From Liopterus haemorrhoidalis (Eukaryota; Arthropoda; Insecta; Coleoptera; Dytiscidae), in contig OZ020617.1 of the NCBI GenBank assembly GCA_963971575.1, positions 17,383,403 through 17,447,402 of the forward strand: a stretch of 64,000 nucleotides of DNA, read 5' to 3'. The notes below the pieces were generated by a model. The model searched no databases. It had not been told where the DNA came from and worked only from the letters and a program-made list of their open reading frames with translations. Position numbers and translations under genes: made by a program. Below, piece by piece: positions 51,316-62,756 of this stretch. Position 1 is the first letter of the stretch; the number at the start of each line of letters is the position of its first letter.

Positions 51316-53643
51316 GGTACTATTCTACTTTAGCAAACCCACCTTACTGCGCATGCGTGCAGTGTTGGCAATAGTAAAATGTAATATATCAATTTTAATA
51401 ATTTAAATTTAATATCAATTTATTAAATAAGTTTATTTATAAGAAATATAGAAATAAGTAATGTTCCCTTAATTTCTACTTTGATTAGAGTTTTAATATA
51501 TAAATGTAGTTTAAATTTAATTTAATATTATTTATTTTCACTTTTTTCTGTTGTAGTTATTTATTATGCATTGTATCGATATTTTTAAAATTTTTTATTC
51601 AGGTGGACAATGAACTGGCCCCCTGCACCACCATGTTATAAACGTATGCACAATGATACACAATTTTAATTAAGCTAATGTGGGGGGAAAATTAAGTACT
51701 GTGCACCTAAACACAAGGTAATTAGGTTAGGTTTAGTTAGTAAAAATCTAGGACAACAGAAGCCGAAAGACTCAAAGTAACCTTAAAGGAGTTCGTGTGA
51801 AAAAAAATATATATAAAGAATGTATACACTTTACAAAATATAACAACAACAAGATAAAGGTATAACTACTGAATTACATCCTACACCGCACAAACGTTTT
51901 TTACACAAACTTTTTTAAGCTTGCTTTGAGCTTTTCGGCTTCTGCTGTCCTACACTTTTACTAACTAAACCTAACCTAATCACCCAGTTTTTAGGTGCAC
52001 TAAATTATGTTCCCCCTTTTTTAATCTTTAATCAGCTGTGAATGTAATATTATTATTTATTCTTATTATAAAATACCGGAATATTAATTTAATTAGATTT
52101 ATTTAACTGAAAGTTAAGCATTATTATACAAATAATTTTAATTCTATTTTGATTTTAGTTTAAATTTACTTGTAATAATTTTACTATAGTTGGCAACATT
52201 GTCTAGTGGGTTTGCTAAAGTAGAATAGTACCGAGTTTTAATATATAAATGTAGTTTAAATTTAATTTAATATTATTTATTTTCACTTTTTTCTGTTGTA
52301 GTTATTTATTATGCATTGTATCGATATTTAAAAAATTTTCAATTCAAGTGGACAATGAACTGGCCCCCTGCACCACCATGTTATAAACGTATGAACAATG
52401 ATACACAATTTTAATTAGGCTAATATGGGGGGAAAATTAAGTACTGTGCACCTAAAAACAAGGTAATTAGGTTAGGTTTAGTTAGTAAAAATCTAGGACA
52501 ACAGAAGCCGAAAAACACAAAGTAACCATAAAGGAGTTTGTGTGAAAAAAAATATATATATATATAAAGAATGTATACACTTTACAAAATATAACAACAA
52601 CAAGATAAAGGTATAACTACTGAATTACATCCTACACCGCACAAACGTTTTTTACACAAACTTTTTTAAGCTTACTTTGAGCTTTTCGGCTTCTGCTGTC
52701 TTAGACTTTTACTAACTAAACCTAACCTAATCACCCAGTTTTTAGGTGCACTAAATTATGTTCCCCCTTTTTTAATCTTTAATCGGCTGTGAATGTAATA
52801 TTATTATTTATTCTTATTATAAAATACCGGAATATTAATTTAATTAGATTTATTGGTTGAATGTTACTCTACGGTCCGCTCGAACTTCATTCAATTCTAT
52901 CCCCTCTCCTACTACTATCGTAAGTGTCATGCATGCTCAAGACACTAAATAATTCAAGGATTATCAGTTGTTCTAAAACAATGGTTTCTGGTTTATAAAT
53001 TCATACATAATGATACACAATTTTAATTGCGCTAATATGGAAGAAAATAAAGTACTATGCACCTAAAAACAAGATAATTAGGTTAGTTTTAGTTGGTAAA
53101 CGTCTAAAACCGAGCGGAGCGAGTTACCCATCTTCTAGTTTAATGACAAAACACTATCTTAGGTTAGGTTATGTTAGTAAGGGTTTGGTTAGAAGAAGCC
53201 GAGCGAAGCGAGCTACCCATTTTCTAGTGTAATGACAAAACACTATCTTAGGTTAGGTTATGTTAGTAAGGGTTTGGTTAGAAGAAGCCGAGCGAAGCGA
53301 GCTACCCATCTTCTAGTTTAATGACAAAACAAACTCACACTAAAATAACAATGCCACAGTAGCGTAGGTACTATTCCCTAGTTAAACCAAGACCGGTGAG
53401 TACGTTTTAGGACCACTGGTAAAACACGTGAGCTGTCGTTTACAGCAAGTAGGTGGAGTGGATAGAGTTATATGAAGTTAGAGCGGACCGTACAGTAACA
53501 TTTTACCGATTTATTTAACTTAAAGTTAAGCATTATTATACAAATAATTTTAATTCTATTTTGATTTTAGTTTAAATTTACTTGTTTTAATTTTACTATA
53601 GTTGGCAACATTGTCTAGTGGGTTTGCTAAAGTAGAATAGTGC
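51316..53643. mobile_element. TIR element with a tandem duplication
   Basis: Ends: ggtactattctactttagca with aacccacc at 51316, and its inverse at about 52200-52232 and again at 53612-53643. The interval 51490-52232 is repeated as 52236-53643 after discounting the insertion at 52855-53507. Each unit holds an inverted pair of about 85-90 bp (gtgcacctaaa...ggttaggtttagttagtaaa...agaagccgaaa; e.g. 51704-51785 and about 51915-51992) around about 130 bp, so it can fold into a long hairpin. No coding sequence. Confidence 0.8.
52855..53507. mobile_element. 653-bp insertion with 8-bp TSD GATTTATT
   Basis: Begins GGTTGAATGTTACTCTACGG and ends with the inverse of GGTAAAATGTTACTGTACGG, flanked by GATTTATT (52847-52854, 53508-53515). 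The first duplicate unit (about 52110) shows the empty site. An 89-bp unit (gagcgaagcgagctacccat with ttaggttaggttatgttagt) is tandemly repeated at 53110-53330. Superfamily uncertain: 8-bp duplications occur in hAT, P and Merlin. Confidence 0.88.
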
Positions 53644-54292
53644 CTTTTCTCTTTCCACGAGTTGGCAAACAGTGCTACCGAAATTTAAATAAAGTTTTAG
53701 GGATTTTTTTTTTCTGAATCTGGCAACACTGGGTACACTACTTACTGTGGTGCAATAAAATGAAATGTAAATACTTACTTAACCTAACATTTAGAAGTAA
53801 CAAATTTAATTGGAAAAAGTATTTATTCTAGTATACACAGCTATCACAGTCACAAATAATTAACACTTCTTAAATTGTCTTTTTAATTCTTCCGAAATTA
53901 GTATACTTCACAATGTTGCAACTTCAAAATGCGTTTAATACAACACAGCAACACAGCTGTTTCACTTCGTTACAATTTATAAAACTAAACTCAAAATAAT
54001 CAGCCCGATAAATGAAGAGGACTAACACAAAACATTAGTAGCTATCTATTTATATAAAAAACACATTTTTTCGATTATAATGCTGCGATTCGTGATGTGG
54101 TGACCTTGAATTCATGATTCATGACTACGTTATTTAAATAACATATATCCCAGGCGCGGATTAAGTTAAAGAGTAATGAACTAATACCACAGTATATAAC
54201 ATATTATATACAGTAGTTTCACACCGGTATTTTTTTGTACTAGAATTTTCATGCGGATGCGTGAGCGTGACCAGTATGCGAACTTTTCGGAA
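53644..54292. other. spacer with old hAT-like ends
   Basis: gagttggcaaacagtg near 53658 and ctggcaacactgggta near 53720 look like decayed hAT ends. The rest is AT-rich without recognisable coding. Confidence 0.35.
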
Positions 54293-54300
54293 CCTATTGG

Positions 54301-54856
54301 CAGAGATGGGCATCTACGCGTAAACTTGAATTTTTTACGTCTACGTGTAAATTTACCGTAGACAGCGTAGAGAAGTGTAGACTGTGTAGACACGTAGAAT
54401 CCAGCGTAGAATAATGAAAAATGAGGTTATGTAACGTTTAAAAAAATAAAATACCACCAGTTTTAAGCAGAAGAGGCAGTAAAGAACTCAAATTTAATAT
54501 TTTTGACAGCTTTCTGATTAAAACAACTACTAACTTTTAAATTTACTTTTACTTTAGTAGTTCATACAGACAGAAACCAAGTAATTTATATTGTCCATAA
54601 CATACGATTTGTGAGATAACATTTTTGGAAACAATATATGTAATTAGAACTACATAAAATTGAAATAAACATAAACATTAAAGTAAACTATTTAAACTAT
54701 TACCATTCTATTATTTCAAATATTAGATTTAAACGTACTGCGCATGTACAGTTTACATTCTACATTCGACACGTAAACAAAGGCATATTCTACTTGACAT
54801 GTTTACGCGTAAAATCTACATTAGTCTACATCATGTATTCTACGCGCCCATCACTG
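54301..54856. mobile_element. hAT element, 556 bp, TSD CCTATTGg/a
   Basis: CAGAGATGGGCATCTACGCG at the left and the inverse of CAGTGATGGGCGCGTAGAAT at the right; flanks CCTATTGG and CCTATTGA match in 7 of 8 positions. Subterminal repeats are gtagac/gtctac and acgcgtaaa. Non-autonomous. Confidence 0.85.
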
Positions 54857-54901
54857 CCTATTGAGCTCAACAGCGCTATGAAGTGTCTATTTATAATATA
54901 G

Positions 54902-56150
54902 ATAGTGGTTCTCAAGCTTTTTTGGCCCACGGACCCCTTTTCATAGACAAAACTTGCCCACGGACCCCCAAGTGAAAAAACTACATAAATGCATAATAGA
55001 AAAGTTACAAATTTAACATTGATGTCTTGAATGGTAAATGGTGACGTAAAAATAAAATACAACTAAAACATTTTGTTGAAGAAGTATTTATTGAAATTAT
55101 AACTTTTGTTTAATAATACAAAAAATAAAAAATAAAAATAATGACTTGATTGAGGCTGATGGGATGTTATGAGTGTATTTATGTCCGGCTCAATGTTTGT
55201 GAGTAGCAACCGCAAATCCCCACAATTTCTAGTCGGTTTCTTTTTTTTGTGATGAGTCTCATAACGGCACTAAAGCCACGTTCTACCAAATAGGAAGACG
55301 GGAAGGCAATCAACAGCTTCTGTACAATAGCCCATAATGCAGAATATAAATTGGGATCTGTTTTTGTAACCAGAATTTGTGGTATCCTTATTCGAACATT
55401 GGTTTCAGTTCCTCGTTTGTGGATAATTCAATAAGTTGCTCCTGTATTAGTATGGATTCATATGTGTTGGTGATCTGAGTTTGTCTACTTGCAAAAGAGT
55501 TTAATACCCAGTCGAGAATAACCAAGTAAAGAATGTCTTCAAATCTTCTCTATTTTGCAATTTTGAAAGATTTGGAAACTGAGAACATTCTCCACTTCCC
55601 AAGTTTTGTTTGTACAGAAAAAGTTTAGTAACAAATGCAAATATTACACTTTTAGTTTTGATTAAATTTATTTGGTTACCTTGTAGTTGTCATATCAATC
55701 GTATAAGTCATATAAGCGATGTCATTTTTTGAGTTAATTAAATTGTGCCTCAAATAATTGTCTTTACTTTCCAGGAATTCCAACACTGAATCAAAGAGCG
55801 CATAAAATCGATCCAAACATGCACTTTTAAATAACCAACGTACTTCTGTGTTAATTAGTAAACGATTATAGTCTTCATCATTTTCCAAACAAAGTTGAGC
55901 AAATAATTTCTCATTTAAGGCATTCCTCTTGATTTTATTAACTGCTCTAATGACATAATCTGTTAATGTTGTTCACTTTTTTAGTTCCGTCTTATAATGT
56001 CCGCAACCAACATTCGTTTTTCGTTTCCAAAACTAATAATAATATATTTTCTAATTCATCCATTGAAAGGATGTCTTCCATATTCATTAATGTCTTTAAT
56101 AATGTTGACATTTCAAATTACACATTAAATAAATTTAAATGACAATGTAA
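54902..56150 (-). pseudogene. hAT (Charlie/ZBED5-like) transposase remnant with one end
   Basis: The terminus agtggttctcaagctttttt then ggcccacggaccc (54902) is a classic Charlie-type hAT end. On the minus strand the peptide contains LLINTEVRWLFKSACLDRFY and LFDSVLEFLESKDNYL (55676-55888), as in the hAT domain of ZBED5/SCAND3-like proteins. Further on it has LLIAFPSSYLVERGFSAVMR and ITKKRNRLE (about 55240-55300), the dimerisation motif. Several frameshifts, and no N-terminal BED finger, make it inactive. The upstream end is missing. Confidence 0.8.
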
Positions 56151-56279
56151 AATTATATTAAAACATTTGGATTCCAGATCAGTGTAACTCCAGTTGCTTC
56201 TGTTTAAATTGTTGTATTATATAATTAACTTATTGTAATACTTTTGTTCGTACATGACTGTGGCGAATTTTTCAATTCA

Positions 56280-57807
56280 ATATATGAGCCGTTGATTTTG
56301 AAAGTGAGACAAGTGCACTTTTTGTTATTTCTAGATTTTAATGTTTTGCATTTGAATGTAATTAAAAATATTCGTAAGGAGTAATAGACTTATTTTACAT
56401 TTTTGGTATTCTCAATGCATGTAATTTTATTATACGATAAGTGTTATCGGCGTTATTTGAAAAAAGTCGTAGTTTTGGTGTACCTCAATGGACTGGTCTC
56501 ACTTTCAAAGGCAATGATTTGCTGAAAATGTTGATTTCTCCTAATGAAATGGAATTATAGTAGCAAACAAATAAAATTTTTATTTAATTATTTATTTTAT
56601 TTCAATAGAACTTTATTCTTTGTTAGAAAAATAACAATAAAAACAAAACAAAAATTTAATTTTATAGGAAAAAATTGAAAAAATATGAAAAACTATTCAT
56701 TTATAAGTTGTATACATATAAATTATATTTTGTTAGTTTAGACTTTTAAGATTTTTAAAGTATTCATGATGAATGGGTGGTATAAAGTAATAAATCCATC
56801 ATATCTTTATATTTTTCTTTAGTAATAGCCCTAGTTTTTACTGACCGCCAACATATATAAGGGAGGTATTGTGATCATACCGATTTTGACATTTCGAGAT
56901 TTCGATGGATCTCCACGAATTGAGGTCCCTACATAACGTTTTGCCTATATTTAGCATGATGTCTGCCGGTCTGTCTGTCCGTCCGTCTGTCCGTCCGTCC
57001 GTCCGTCTGTCTGTCTGTATACACGTGCAGAGCAAATTCGGCTAAAAGGAATTTTATGTAACTGCATATTTAAGTTTTTGACATCAATGGCACGTGTTGA
57101 TCAACTTTTGGTAAAAATCGGTTTACTAAAAATGGGAGTTTACTCGTGTCGATTTTAAGATTTTTGTGAATATTTCACAACAGAAAAGAATTTATTGAAC
57201 AAAAGTTGCTACAAAAGCAATAACTAACAACTTTTATTTGAGAATTTTTTGATAAAACGAAAAAAAAATGAATTTTTTTTTCGTTTTACACGGTCTACCG
57301 CGCTTTGGTGATAAATCAAGAGTTTTAAATTGTGAATCTTTTTCTATTGACGTTTTATAATATATTTTATATGGCGCATTTCTCAAAAATCTTATCCAGG
57401 AAATATTAAACCAGTTAACTATTTCTCCATCAGTATTTTTCCTTCTTAAAATTGCCTCCTCGAGAGGTTTAGTAGAGTAAAAGTCTTTACTTTTCATTTC
57501 ATGTACTAAAAAGGGATTATGCTTGCGACATTATTGTATCATTTTATAATAACCCTGGGGTATTAATCGGGTTTCGGTTCGAGAGAATTTATTCGAGTGA
57601 CTTGTCTCACTTTCAAAATCAATGTATTTGAAATACTGTTGACCATTTAAACTAACAGTAACAAATTTGTACTGATATTGAGTCGATATTTATTGTAAAT
57701 GATTAAAAACATGAAGTTAATCTCAATTTGTAATAATACGTAACATTTTAACTCATATTTTTCACACAATGGACTTATCTCACTTTCAAAATCAACGGCT
57801 CATATAT
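56280..57807. mobile_element. unclassified DNA transposon with repeated tctcactttcaaa motif
   Basis: Left tatgagccgttgattttgaa then agtgaga; right exactly inverted (agtgagataa / ttatctcact) at 57772-57807. The subterminal word gtctcactttcaaa also occurs inside each end (about 56497 and 57603), giving four copies in mirrored arrangement, probably transposase-binding sites. It contains a (CTGT/CCGT)n tract (56967-57018) and an 87-residue minus-strand frame. Superfamily not recognised. Confidence 0.65.
57234..57497 (-). CDS. 87-aa frame of unknown function inside the TIR element
   Basis: Begins MKSKDFYSTKPLEEAILRRK and contains VNWFNISWIRFLRNAPYKIY and LSPKRGRPCKTKKKF. I do not recognise the family. 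It has the look of conserved protein rather than random sequence (balanced composition, basic GRPC-KTKKK patch, several Trp), and it lies between the two terminal inverted repeats, so it may be what remains of the element's own gene. The frame is bounded by an ATG at 57497 and a stop at 57234. The AT-rich tail of the frame (FIFFSFYQKILK) may be beyond the true end. Confidence 0.35.
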   Translation of the reverse strand: MKSKDFYSTKPLEEAILRRKNTDGEIVNWFNISWIRFLRNAPYKIYYKTSIEKDSQFKTLDLSPKRGRPCKTKKKFIFFSFYQKILK

Positions 57808-57959
57808 TAGTTCTATATGTTAAAATTTTTCAACTCAAAAATAAAATCGTTGCAGTCTTGTAGTATCGTGTAACAGGCAAACTTTACGTACGTGATTGTT
57901 AAAAAAATTCTTGAACACTGCTGTGGGTTCGTCCTGTTTGTGTTCTTAAAATGTAAAAT

Positions 57960-58170
57960 AAATAAATAAACCAATAGATATAGTTAAACAAAATTCAGGG
58001 ATATATAAAATAAACTATAAAGGATGTAAAAAAATATATGTTGGGCAAACACAAAGAAATATAGATATAAGATACAGAGAACCTGCAAATCTAATTAAAA
58101 ACAGAGATGTAAACAGATCGTCTCTAGCATTTCACCAACTAGTTCATAGAAAAAAGTTCTTTTTAGAATG
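57960..58170 (+). pseudogene. second Penelope-like GIY-YIG fragment
   Basis: The frame reads QNSGIYKINYKGCKKIYVGQ and TQRNIDIRYREPANLIKN, then SSLAFHQLVHRKKFFLEW. GIY...YVG and the Arg six residues later are the core of the GIY-YIG nuclease of Penelope-like elements. Only about 65 residues are present, with neither start nor stop of its own, so it is a fragment. It is clearly diverged from the fragment at 25110-25483, so two Penelope families are present. Confidence 0.7.
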
Positions 58171-58849
58171 GCATCTCGTGTACTGGGCTTTGGTGAAGAG
58201 TTCGACTGCAGCGCTACAACGCTGCAGCGGTCGCACGCGAGATTAATTTGACCGATACATTAGAACCAAAATACATATATTGTTCAATTTATTTTATCAA
58301 TGTTAAAAATGTATTTAATTCTTAAATGCTTTATACATTTCAGTAAAATAACATTTAAAAGTTTAAATACATTTTTAAAATTGATAACATCAATAAAGCA
58401 TATAAACGATTTTAGGGGAAAAAATACAACAATTAATAGATAATAATTTTATATTTACTAAAATATATCATTTTACAAATATTTCATTGTACAATAAACA
58501 ATATTAATAATAATAAATAATAAATAAACAAAAAATTGCAAAAAAAAAAAATACTAAACATTAACAAGAAAATAAAGTGAAAAGCAAAGAAAAAGCGTCA
58601 CTTTTATTTTTAAATAAAGTGACAAGCAAATAAATGCGTCACTTTTATTTTTATATAAACAATAAACAAAAAATTCACATTCCGGCACAGCACAACGTCT
58701 AACACGCGTAGGCACTATAGGGATTTGCAGCTAAGCACCCTACCATCTGGTGAGCGTTTCATGAACTTGTGTACATCAGATAACATTTCGTTTTGTGTAT
58801 TGGTTTTGTATGAAGTTTGTTTTTAAAGTTTTATTATAATCATTGAAAA
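58171..58849. other. unassigned spacer
   Basis: AT-rich, with an inverted gctgcagcg/cgctgcagc-type cluster near 58208-58232 and a direct repeat (aagcgtcacttttatttt, 58595 and 58635). No gene seen. Confidence 0.35.
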
Positions 58850-59121
58850 ATGTATAATACATATTGTTGTGTTCCTATGTGCAATTCATTGAAAAGAAGA
58901 AACCCGGAAATATCGTTTCATTTGTTTCCACTAATATCAGACACCGTACGGTTCGAAACAAAATTGGGAAAGCAAGAGGTTAGGAATCGACGCGATGTTT
59001 AGATAAACAATTTAAAAATTGGAAAAAAAGTGAGCCCTTATATCAAAGTTTGCTCATTACATTTTAATGATAGTGACTACAAAAAATATTTTCAATTTTG
59101 TATTTATTATCGCATATCTTG
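58850..59121 (+). pseudogene. THAP-domain pseudogene fragment
   Basis: From the ATG at 58850: CCVPMCNSLKRRNPEISFHL and FP, later IKVCSLHFNDSDYKKYFQF. C-x-V-P-x-C, FH-x-FP and V-C-S-x-HF-x-x-x-DY are the full set of C2CH THAP signatures. The expected Trp region is degraded, and one TAG lies in frame after NRRDV. It is a different THAP sequence from the one at 46065. THAP domains occur in P-element-like transposases and host regulators; the source cannot be told. Confidence 0.7.
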
Positions 59122-59948
59122 AAAATTCCTGTTATTGTGTGTGGGTTTGTAATGCACAAGTTTGTAGGCATAATGCATAAATCTTTAAGAACTCTCTGTT
59201 TTTTTCAGTGACTCCACACAATATTATATGCCCAGCATTGTAGATTTCTCCCTTTTGGTAAACAACACAGGAATTATTATTTCCCCCTATATAGTTAAAA
59301 TAATCGACAATGGAAAACCGCCATAACTTAAAACCAGATCACAAAATGTAGTATTTTAGATGTTTACAAGTAATGTCACTTCACAAAATCAGAAAATCCC
59401 AAACAATTATTTATTTTTTGTCGTTTTTTGATACACTTTTCGCTATTATTTACTAGTAAATGTCAAGTGGTATCTGATTTAGAATGGTTTCAAAAAAATC
59501 CGCGTGGCGCTACGATCTTAAAATTTTTCCCCTATATTAAATTAGTAATGAACTGAATTAATACTCTGTAGCACAAAAAACTGATACACAAAGGTAAACT
59601 TCACGTTAACTCAACATTAATATTTACTCATACACAAAGATCTGGATGTGGCCATAATGGCGGCTAGCGACAAGAACACAAAAATCACAAGCAAAATAGA
59701 AGGGATTAGGGGGTGGAGCTTAGAGTTACGGTGGCGACAATAACGGTCGCCTGCGACATTATCTGCGTCTACACTTGGGCAATACGAGTTACCACCCTGT
59801 TCCAAATTTTATTAGTAGGCTGATATATATTTAAAAATAATAATTAAAAAACGTAGCAGCCTTTTGTTGTTAAAAAATTATAATGATTGATTGGTAACAA
59901 AAGAAAGCCATGACAAGATAAAAATGTAATTTTGAAGAATAAATATAT
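59122..59948. other. no recognised feature
   Basis: Moderately AT-rich sequence, with a GC-richer patch at 59640-59800 (ggcggctagcgacaag, ggggtggagcttagagtt) but no recognisable coding or repeat. Confidence 0.4.
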
Positions 59949-60087
59949 AGCGTAGTGGTAACACATCTGCTCTGCGTTGCGAAGGTCTCGGGTTCGAATC
60001 CCGTTCAGGCATGGAATTTTTCTCAAATATAAATTGTCCTGACTAATTGCCACAGCAGCAAAGGCCATAAAATTAAAAAAAAAAAAA
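59949..60087 (+). mobile_element. tRNA-derived SINE, 13-bp TSD
   Basis: The head agcgtagtggtaacac has an A box and ggttcgaatcc (59991-60001) is a perfect B box. A short body (cacagcagcaaaggccataa) and an A-tail end it. AGAATAAATATAT flanks both sides (59936-59948 and 60088-60100), the target duplication of LINE-mediated insertion. The acceptor stem does not close, so it is not a tRNA gene. The minus-strand frame reading NGIRTRDLRNAEQM is a known by-product of such tRNA heads. Confidence 0.88.
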
Positions 60088-60219
60088 AGAATAAATATAT
60101 TGACGAAATATAGAATATTATTTAAGAAAAAAGAGTATTATTATTTTAATACGTCAGGCGAAATATATCTACATTTACCATCCTGTCTTAAAAATCCGAC
60201 CTTCGAACTCGGATACTAA

Positions 60220-60944
60220 GGCCCGATTTCTCAATATTGGTTTAATCTTACTGTTAGATAATCTATACCTTCCAGTTAAACTAATCATTAAACCCAAGAA
60301 CATTTCTGAATACAAATAAATCTATTGGTTCCGTAATCTTTAGATTATTTTTGGGGCATGCGCATATTACCTAAACGTATGTCTTACCTAAACTCTGAGC
60401 GCTGACCGCACCGTCGGGCATGCGCATTTAGCTGTCATGTACGTCAAAATTGGAAACAACTTAACCTATTTCCACCTTATTTACATATAGTAGAAACTAA
60501 TTTATCATGAAACCATGGGGGCAGATATATTATTTGCGGAACGGCAAGATTTATAATGAGACACTTAAATTTATTTTCCAAAAACTAAACTTTATTTGTA
60601 GCGAAAATGCGACTTTACAATGTTATCGGCAGTAATAAAGTTTAGGTTACAAAAGTAAAAATTGTTGTTCCAAGATTTATTTACCTGTTTTTCACAAAAT
60701 ACTGTTATTTTACTACTAATATGGAACCAAACTACTTTTAAATCTAATGATTTATACAGATTTTATTTATTTTAAACTGAGCTAGTAATATAATCGGGAC
60801 ATAAACGGTACCTGCGGTGACGGTTAAGTTTTTCTTAAGATTACCAGAGGTTCAGCTCCAACTGGAGATTGAGAAATACAATCATGTGATAATCTTTAGT
60901 TTAACCTTTATTTCTAGTTTAAACTGATATTGAGAAATTGGCCC
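60220..60944. mobile_element. PIF/Harbinger-like element, 725 bp, TAA TSD
   Basis: GGCCCGATTTCTCAATAT at the left and the inverse of GGGCCAATTTCTCAATAT at the right, flanked by TAA on both sides (60217-60219, 60945-60947). The inner ends (ggtttaatctt.. / ..ttagtttaacc) are also inverted. No nuclease gene. Bases 60948-61260 beyond it are featureless. Confidence 0.8.
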
Positions 60945-61261
60945 TAACAATATATATTTCATAAAGGTAAGACCATTTTAACACACCCCATGAACTAGGT
61001 AAAACTAGTCAGAAAATTGGAAATATAGAATTGCTAAAATTTTCTAGTGATTACAACTTGGGCATGTTAAAGGCGATTTTTTATGAAAAAACATGCAAAT
61101 ATGTTAATAAATAATGACCTGAGCCCTTTGTCCAACCCACTTTGTGACCTCATCCCGACAGAATCGTAAAAATAGTTAACCATTGTCATTTCCTTCTTAG
61201 AAAAAATTTTTTTCCCAAAATTCCCACATCTGATTTTAATAGCAACTAATTCATTGATTTA

Positions 61262-61746
61262 GTTTAAAGTGGGAAACAGAATGCACCGAGTTCTACGACG
61301 TGTTGACGCCGTACGTACGGCGCTATCTGTCAGAAGAAAGTTAAAACCAAGCTGTCGTACGCAAGTGCACAGAATGAACAACGTCCTCCGGCGTTCGAAC
61401 GCCGTTGATACTGAATGTTCGTCAACTTCCAACTTTTGACGCCGTTGAACGTTGACGCAGAACACCTAACCTCAGTTTTTACTGAATGGTAAAGTGTTTG
61501 TATGTATAAATAACTTGCATACAACATAAATAACATCACACACAAGTCTTCATCATCCATTATACTTTTAATAAAAGAAAGCGCACGTATAAACACAGAT
61601 ATAGGTTGTCAAGTGACACTTGACGGCGTTAAAAATTATTGCATTGTGTGCAGGCGAAAATTCTCAACGGCGCTACGCAACGCTGTCGCAAATGACGCCG
61701 CGCTGACGGCGTAGCGCGCTGTGCATTCTGTTTCAGGCTTTAGATT
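61262..61746. mobile_element. MITE with AAACAGAATGCAC ends
   Basis: taaagtgggaaacagaatgc with acc at the left and, reversed, taaagcctgaaacagaatgc with aca at the right. The interior is rich in gacgccg/cggcgtc words, which contrast with the AT-rich flanks. A clean target duplication was not found. Confidence 0.65.
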
Positions 61747-61796
61747 CACTCAGTATTGTACTCTAAAGATGGCTATAGTTGAAATGTACATCAGTC

Positions 61797-61857
61797 CAGT
61801 GCCGGCCTTAGCAACTCCGGCGTCCTGGACGAGATTTTTTTTGCCGCCCCCATAAAA
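61797..61857. mobile_element. solo hAT-like end
   Basis: cagtgccggccttagcaact then ccggcgtcctggacgaga resembles the left end of a known type of hAT (cagggccggc...); no right end found. Confidence 0.35.
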
Positions 61858-61986
61858 AAAAAACTTTAATTACTCTAATAATTTATAATTTATTTTAAAA
61901 AAATATTTTCAAAAGAAATATTGCAGAATTTGATCGTATCCTCATCTCTTCGTATTTATTTTTTTGTGAAAATTCCATTTAATTTT

Positions 61987-62396
61987 TACAGTCTGTTCCA
62001 AACGGTTAAGCGGAACTAAATGGGATTTTCGTTCTTTTAGGTTGTCACGAGAAAGGACCTTGCTGGGGTTATTTCATTTTTCACGTTGGAATGTCAAAAT
62101 TTAAAATTCCAACAATGAAACCATAGAAACGAATGACATGTCAAAATTAAATTATTTTTTTTTACAAATTTTAATGACAAAAAAATAAATAAATGGGAAA
62201 TTTGTATTAAGAATGCACAAAATATCAAAATATAAAGAAAATGACAATTTAAAATGATATTAACCTTAACCAAAAAATGTTAATTGTAAGTATGATTTAC
62301 AAAGCTTAAACAAAACGACCGAAAAGCACGATTTAAGCGATGAAAGTAACTAGATTGCAAAATCTAGTTCCGCTTAACCGTTTGGAACAGACTGTA
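61987..62396. mobile_element. MITE family M1, long form, best-preserved copy
   Basis: tacagtctgttccaaacggt then taagcggaacta at the left and the exact type of inverse (gttccgcttaaccg then tttggaacagactgta) at the right. Internal sequence is the inverse of the copy at 6155. Confidence 0.88.
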
Positions 62397-62756
62397 GTTA
62401 CACGCTACGTTTACAGCTTTTACCCACGTGGCTTCATATACATATGTGTGAAGTTAGCTATCCACTGCTTCAACGTTAACCAGTGGCAAAGGGACACCTC
62501 CGCCAGACTTGCCCTCCCATAAAAAAAATAATACTAAAAAAAATACATAAAAAAATTGAATTAAAAAAAATAAATAAAAGAAGATTTAGGTAAATCTTCA
62601 AAAATAAATTAAATTATGTACTATACAAATTTTTGTCCAAGGCTTGGTTACTAGTTACGAATTTTTTTAAATTTTAAAGTTTAATAACTTCCTTTTCCGG
62701 TTTCGGATTTTAATAAAAAACTATAGGGTTCTTCCCAATTTTTAGGAGATTTTTTT
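62397..62756. other. no recognised feature
   Basis: AT-rich spacer with A-runs (62520-62575) before the large microsatellite. Confidence 0.4.

Noticed and set aside
59844..60068. 74-residue minus-strand protein reading NGIRTRDLRNAEQM
   Set aside because: It is the usual spurious translation across a tRNA-derived SINE head.
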